Source of the DNA: Spirochaetales bacterium
GTDB taxonomy: Bacteria > Spirochaetota > Spirochaetia > JAFGXN01
Direction of reading: 5' to 3'
Length of the DNA: 33,787 nt
Assembly (NCBI GenBank): GCA_016936615.1
Contig: JAFGXN010000108.1
Coordinates: 1 to 33,787 of the forward strand
Part shown: piece after piece, positions 31,166-33,787 of the stretch
Numbering within the stretch: position 1 is the first letter of the stretch
Layout: each line of letters starts with the position of its first letter
Notes under the pieces: model-generated
Database searches by the model: none
What the model was told of the DNA's origin: nothing
Seen by the model: only the letters and a program-made list of their open reading frames with translations
Program-made: the position numbers and the translations under genes

Positions 31166-32374
31166 ATGGGAAAAGTATTAATTATTGGAGCAGGTGGGGT
31201 TAGCACAGTTGTGGTTCAGAAATGTGCTCAACATCCAGAGGTTTTTGAAGAGATAGTTCTTGCAAGTAGAACAAAATCTAAGTGTGATGCAATTGCAAAG
31301 CTTATAACAAATATGAAGGTTATCACTGAGAGTCTTGATGCTGATAATGTGGCAGAGACAGTTGCCTTGATAAAAAAATATAATCCAGATCTAGTTATAA
31401 ATGTCGCACTTCCGTACCAAGATCTAGCAATCATGGATGCTTGCCTTGAGACAAAGACAAATTATCTTGATACTGCAAATTATGAGCCCAAAGATGTGGC
31501 AAAATTTGAATACAGTTGGCAGTGGGCATATAAAGAAAAATTTGAAAAAGCAGGAATTATGGCCCTTCTTGGCTGCGGATTTGATCCAGGGGTAACTGGA
31601 GTTTTTACTGCATATGCAGCTAAGCACCACTTCGACGAGATCCATTATCTTGACATAGTAGATTGTAACGCAGGTGACCACGGGCAAGAGTTTGCTACAA
31701 ACTTCAATCCAGAGATAAATATACGGGAGATTACTCAGAACGGACGATACTGGCAGAATGGTCAGTGGGTCGAGACTAAACCACTAGAGATACATCAAGA
31801 TGTTGATTATCCAGAGGTTGGAGGAAAAGATTCATACCTTCTTTATCATGAAGAGCTTGAGTCACTTGTGAAGAATTTTCCAACAATCAAGAGAGCACGA
31901 TTCTGGATGACTTTTTCCCAAAAATATATAACTCACCTACAGGTTCTTGAAAATGTTGGAATGACAAGCATCAAGCCAATCAAGATTCAAGGTGTGGAGA
32001 TACAGCCGTTGCAATTCTTGAAGGCTGTGCTTCCAGAACCAGGCACACTTGGTGAGAATTACACAGGAAAGACCTCGATTGGATGTCAGATTCGTGGAAT
32101 TAAAGATGGTAAAGAGAAGACCTACTTCATCTACAACAATTGCGAACACCAGTGGGCTTACAAAGATACGAAATCACAGGGCGTATCCTACACTACTGGA
32201 GTTCCAGCAATGACTGGGGCAATGATGATGCTCAATAAGATCTGGGATAAGCCAGGTGTATGGAATGTTGAAGAGTTTAATCCAGATCCATTCTTGTCAG
32301 CACTTGCAAAGCATGGTTTGCCATGGAATGAGATTATAAATGAAAAATTAGATTTTGAGGATTTGATAGATTAA
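31166..32374 (+). CDS. Carboxynorspermidine/carboxyspermidine dehydrogenase
   Basis: A 402-aa NADPH-dependent enzyme of the saccharopine dehydrogenase fold. It joins putrescine (or diaminopropane) with aspartate semialdehyde to form carboxyspermidine (or carboxynorspermidine). The N-terminal Rossmann motif is IIGAGGVST (6-14), and ALLGCGFDPGVTGVFTAYA (about 133-151) is the conserved substrate-domain entry. WAYKDTKSQGVSYTTGVPA is near the C-terminus. This matches the bacterial CASDH/CANSDH type, not lysine-pathway saccharopine dehydrogenases, and the adjacent nspC fixes the assignment. AGGAGG precedes the ATG, two bases after the agmatinase stop. Its own stop overlaps the nspC start by one base. 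Confidence 0.94.
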   Translation: MGKVLIIGAGGVSTVVVQKCAQHPEVFEEIVLASRTKSKCDAIAKLITNMKVITESLDADNVAETVALIKKYNPDLVINVALPYQDLAIMDACLETKTNYLDTANYEPKDVAKFEYSWQWAYKEKFEKAGIMALLGCGFDPGVTGVFTAYAAKHHFDEIHYLDIVDCNAGDHGQEFATNFNPEINIREITQNGRYWQNGQWVETKPLEIHQDVDYPEVGGKDSYLLYHEELESLVKNFPTIKRARFWMTFSQKYITHLQVLENVGMTSIKPIKIQGVEIQPLQFLKAVLPEPGTLGENYTGKTSIGCQIRGIKDGKEKTYFIYNNCEHQWAYKDTKSQGVSYTTGVPAMTGAMMMLNKIWDKPGVWNVEEFNPDPFLSALAKHGLPWNEIINEKLDFEDLID

Positions 32375-33516
32375 TGAAAGATACAGAATATTACCTACAG
32401 GCAGAGAGCCCCGCTTTTATCTTGAACCAGGAGTTGTTAGAACAAAATCTAGCGATTGTCGATGAGATACAGAGAGAAACCGGCGTGGAGTTAATCTTTG
32501 CACTGAAAAGTTATGGACTGTATAAATCTTTTCCGATTTTTCAAAGATATATAAAAGGAATGACAGCTAGCTCGCTAAATGAGGCTGAGCTAGCAAATGA
32601 ATTTTTTGAAGGGGGGCAGATTCACTCCTATGCCCCTGTCTATCTGCCAAAAGAGGCAGCAAGAATCTTCGAGCTCTCATCTCACGTGACATTTAATTCT
32701 GTTAGCCAGTATCTTGCAAACAAGGATAAATATCCCCAGCTTCAGGGCAAATCTTGTGGCTTACGAATAAATCCAGAGTATAGCGAGGTCGAGACAGATC
32801 TCTACAATCCGTGTATCAAAGGATCCCGACTTGGCATACGTTGCGAGGATTTGAAGCGCCTCCCTGAAGGCATTGAGGGGCTTCACTCCCACAATCTGTG
32901 TGAGTGCGGTGCTGCTGCGACAGCAAATACCCTGCAAAACATCGAGAAGCTGTTTGGAGAGTTTTTGCCGCAGATAAAATGGCTTAATCTCGGGGGCGGT
33001 CATCTTTTTTCATCAGCTGGGTATGACTTGAAATTACTCAAAGATACCCTGAAGTCGTTCAAGGCTAAATATCCCCACTTACATATAATCCTTGAGCCAG
33101 GGGCTGCATTTGTCTGGCAGACAGGAGTCCTTGTCGCAGAAGTTTGCGATATAATAGAGAATTCTGGTGTGAAGATTGCAATGCTAGACACCTCATTCGC
33201 GGCTCACATGCCTGATTGTCTGGAGATGCCATACAGGCCTAATGTCTTCGGGGCAGGTTATGCAGGCGAAAAAGGCTACGACTACTACCTTGGTGGCTGT
33301 TCATGCCTTGCAGGAGACTACATCAAAGATTACTCCTTTGCCCAACCACTGCAACCAGGCGAAAAAATCATCTTTGCCGACATGATGCACTACACCATGG
33401 TCAAGACAAACATGTTCAACGGAATCAACCTCCCAAATATCTACATCCTCCACAAAGACAAGAAGCTTGAACTCCTTAAATCATTCTCATACGCGGATTA
33501 CAAGAGCAGGTTGTGA
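32374..33516 (+). CDS. nspC: Carboxynorspermidine/carboxyspermidine decarboxylase
   Basis: A 380-aa PLP decarboxylase of the alanine-racemase fold that yields spermidine (or norspermidine) from the carboxy intermediate. The PLP lysine is Lys45 in FALKSYG. The segment GLHSHNLCECG and the phosphate-binding LNLGGGH are intact, and the catalytic Cys is Cys311 in GGCSCLAGD (307-315). The length is normal for NspC. The start ATG overlaps the previous stop (TAATG), with GAGGA about 12 bases upstream, so translational coupling is likely. It ends the operon. No convincing terminator follows. The 3' half uses more G/C-ending codons than its neighbours. Confidence 0.95.
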   Translation: MKDTEYYLQAESPAFILNQELLEQNLAIVDEIQRETGVELIFALKSYGLYKSFPIFQRYIKGMTASSLNEAELANEFFEGGQIHSYAPVYLPKEAARIFELSSHVTFNSVSQYLANKDKYPQLQGKSCGLRINPEYSEVETDLYNPCIKGSRLGIRCEDLKRLPEGIEGLHSHNLCECGAAATANTLQNIEKLFGEFLPQIKWLNLGGGHLFSSAGYDLKLLKDTLKSFKAKYPHLHIILEPGAAFVWQTGVLVAEVCDIIENSGVKIAMLDTSFAAHMPDCLEMPYRPNVFGAGYAGEKGYDYYLGGCSCLAGDYIKDYSFAQPLQPGEKIIFADMMHYTMVKTNMFNGINLPNIYILHKDKKLELLKSFSYADYKSRL

Positions 33517-33647
33517 TTGAGTAGACTTAACTTCTTCTTGATCTCTCTTTGTCTTAAAAAAGTTTCTTTATGCGAATCTGTGATTTTTTTTATAAAATTA
33601 GAAAACAATTAAAAAAACGATTAACCACTGAAGAAACTGGTTGAAAT

Positions 33648-33676
33648 TTGAAAGATTAAAAAATTCCAACTATCCT
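33648..33676 (+). promoter_or_regulatory. Weak promoter candidate for the final partial gene
   Basis: TTGAAA (33648-33653), a 17-base spacer and TATCCT (33671-33676). The -10 is poor. No sigma-28 motif typical of chemotaxis genes is convincing in this gap. The rest of 33517-33729 holds nothing else that I recognise. Confidence 0.3.
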
Positions 33677-33729
33677 TAGGTATGTAGCCAATTTATAAAT
33701 CTAGTAGTGCTATATGTTTGGAGGTCAAG

Positions 33730-33787
33730 ATGGGAAGGATGAAATCATCGGTTAGGGCTAAAATCTTTTTGCCAGTAATAATCTTAA
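33730..33787 (+). CDS. Start of a membrane protein, possibly a chemoreceptor (partial)
   Basis: An ATG five bases after GGAGG (33720-33724) opens a frame that runs off the window end. The 19 visible residues have a basic start followed by IFLPVIIL, the beginning of a hydrophobic helix. The KSSVRAKIFLPVIIL pattern is typical of the first transmembrane segment of methyl-accepting chemotaxis proteins or sensor kinases, but too little is present to decide. Confidence 0.6.
   Translation, partial: MGRMKSSVRAKIFLPVIIL

Noticed and set aside
33517-33729. Sigma-28 (flagellar/chemotaxis) promoter before the final partial gene
   Set aside because: TAAA and CGATTAA fragments occur near 33594-33623, but the spacing and the GCCGATAA core do not match.

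Overview
The window is 33.8 kb of AT-rich bacterial DNA that most resembles a spirochaete (Spirochaetota) chromosome. Three signs support this, and they are inference rather than a database match. Five lipoproteins all have Ser just before the lipobox Cys (FFSC, LGSC, ILSC, ISSC, LSSC). A DUF4416 protein is present. There are also several large soluble helical proteins of the kind spirochaetes carry. I see no tRNA, rRNA, insertion sequence, phage or CRISPR array.

Layout. 1-3.2 kb: the tail of an upstream gene, a 601-aa helical protein of unknown function, a patatin-like phospholipase whose stop abuts it convergently, and a small lipoprotein. 3.4-6.3 kb: a soluble multi-PAS/GAF-like diguanylate cyclase. 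6.3-8.15 kb: GTP-dependent PEP carboxykinase on the minus strand, with a clean promoter and terminator. 8.15-8.66 kb: the only long non-coding gap, ending in a promoter and a preQ1-I riboswitch. 8.66-12.1 kb: a compact five-gene operon under that riboswitch, with a 2-hydroxyacyl-CoA dehydratase-type protein, its ATP-dependent activase, queD, queE and queC. 12.2-15.2 kb: an orphan degenerate ABC ATPase, then a cyclic-nucleotide-binding protein paired with a 7TM-PAS-GGDEF protein. 15.25-17.7 kb: a lipoprotein with a von Willebrand A domain and a sulfatase-modifying-factor domain. 17.9-21.3 kb: an MFS transporter with two lipoprotein hydrolases. 21.3-23 kb: a degenerate D-2-hydroxyacid dehydrogenase and a TetR regulator. 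23.3-26.7 kb: a hemolysin III homologue, purB, a lipoprotein and a DUF4416 protein. 26.8-28.1 kb: a second large helical protein. 28.2-33.5 kb: a four-gene polyamine operon. The window ends in the first codons of a probable membrane receptor.

How the genes work together. The polyamine operon encodes a complete route arginine -> agmatine -> putrescine -> carboxyspermidine -> spermidine, with no S-adenosylmethionine decarboxylase step. The que operon encodes the steps from dihydroneopterin triphosphate to preQ0. The two genes ahead of queD belong to a family known for ATP-driven, low-potential iron-sulfur chemistry, not for queuosine synthesis.

The most interesting signal is that HgdB/HgdC-like pair, placed directly behind a preQ1 riboswitch in an operon that lacks QueF, QueG and QueH. 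I infer that it may perform a reductive step of queuosine synthesis: preQ0 nitrile to preQ1 amine, or epoxyqueuosine to queuosine. This is unproven. Five CDS starts were moved downstream of the longest ORF because ribosome-binding sites, and in four of them a predicted transcription start, place them there. A few other starts were changed on ribosome-binding-site or family grounds alone.
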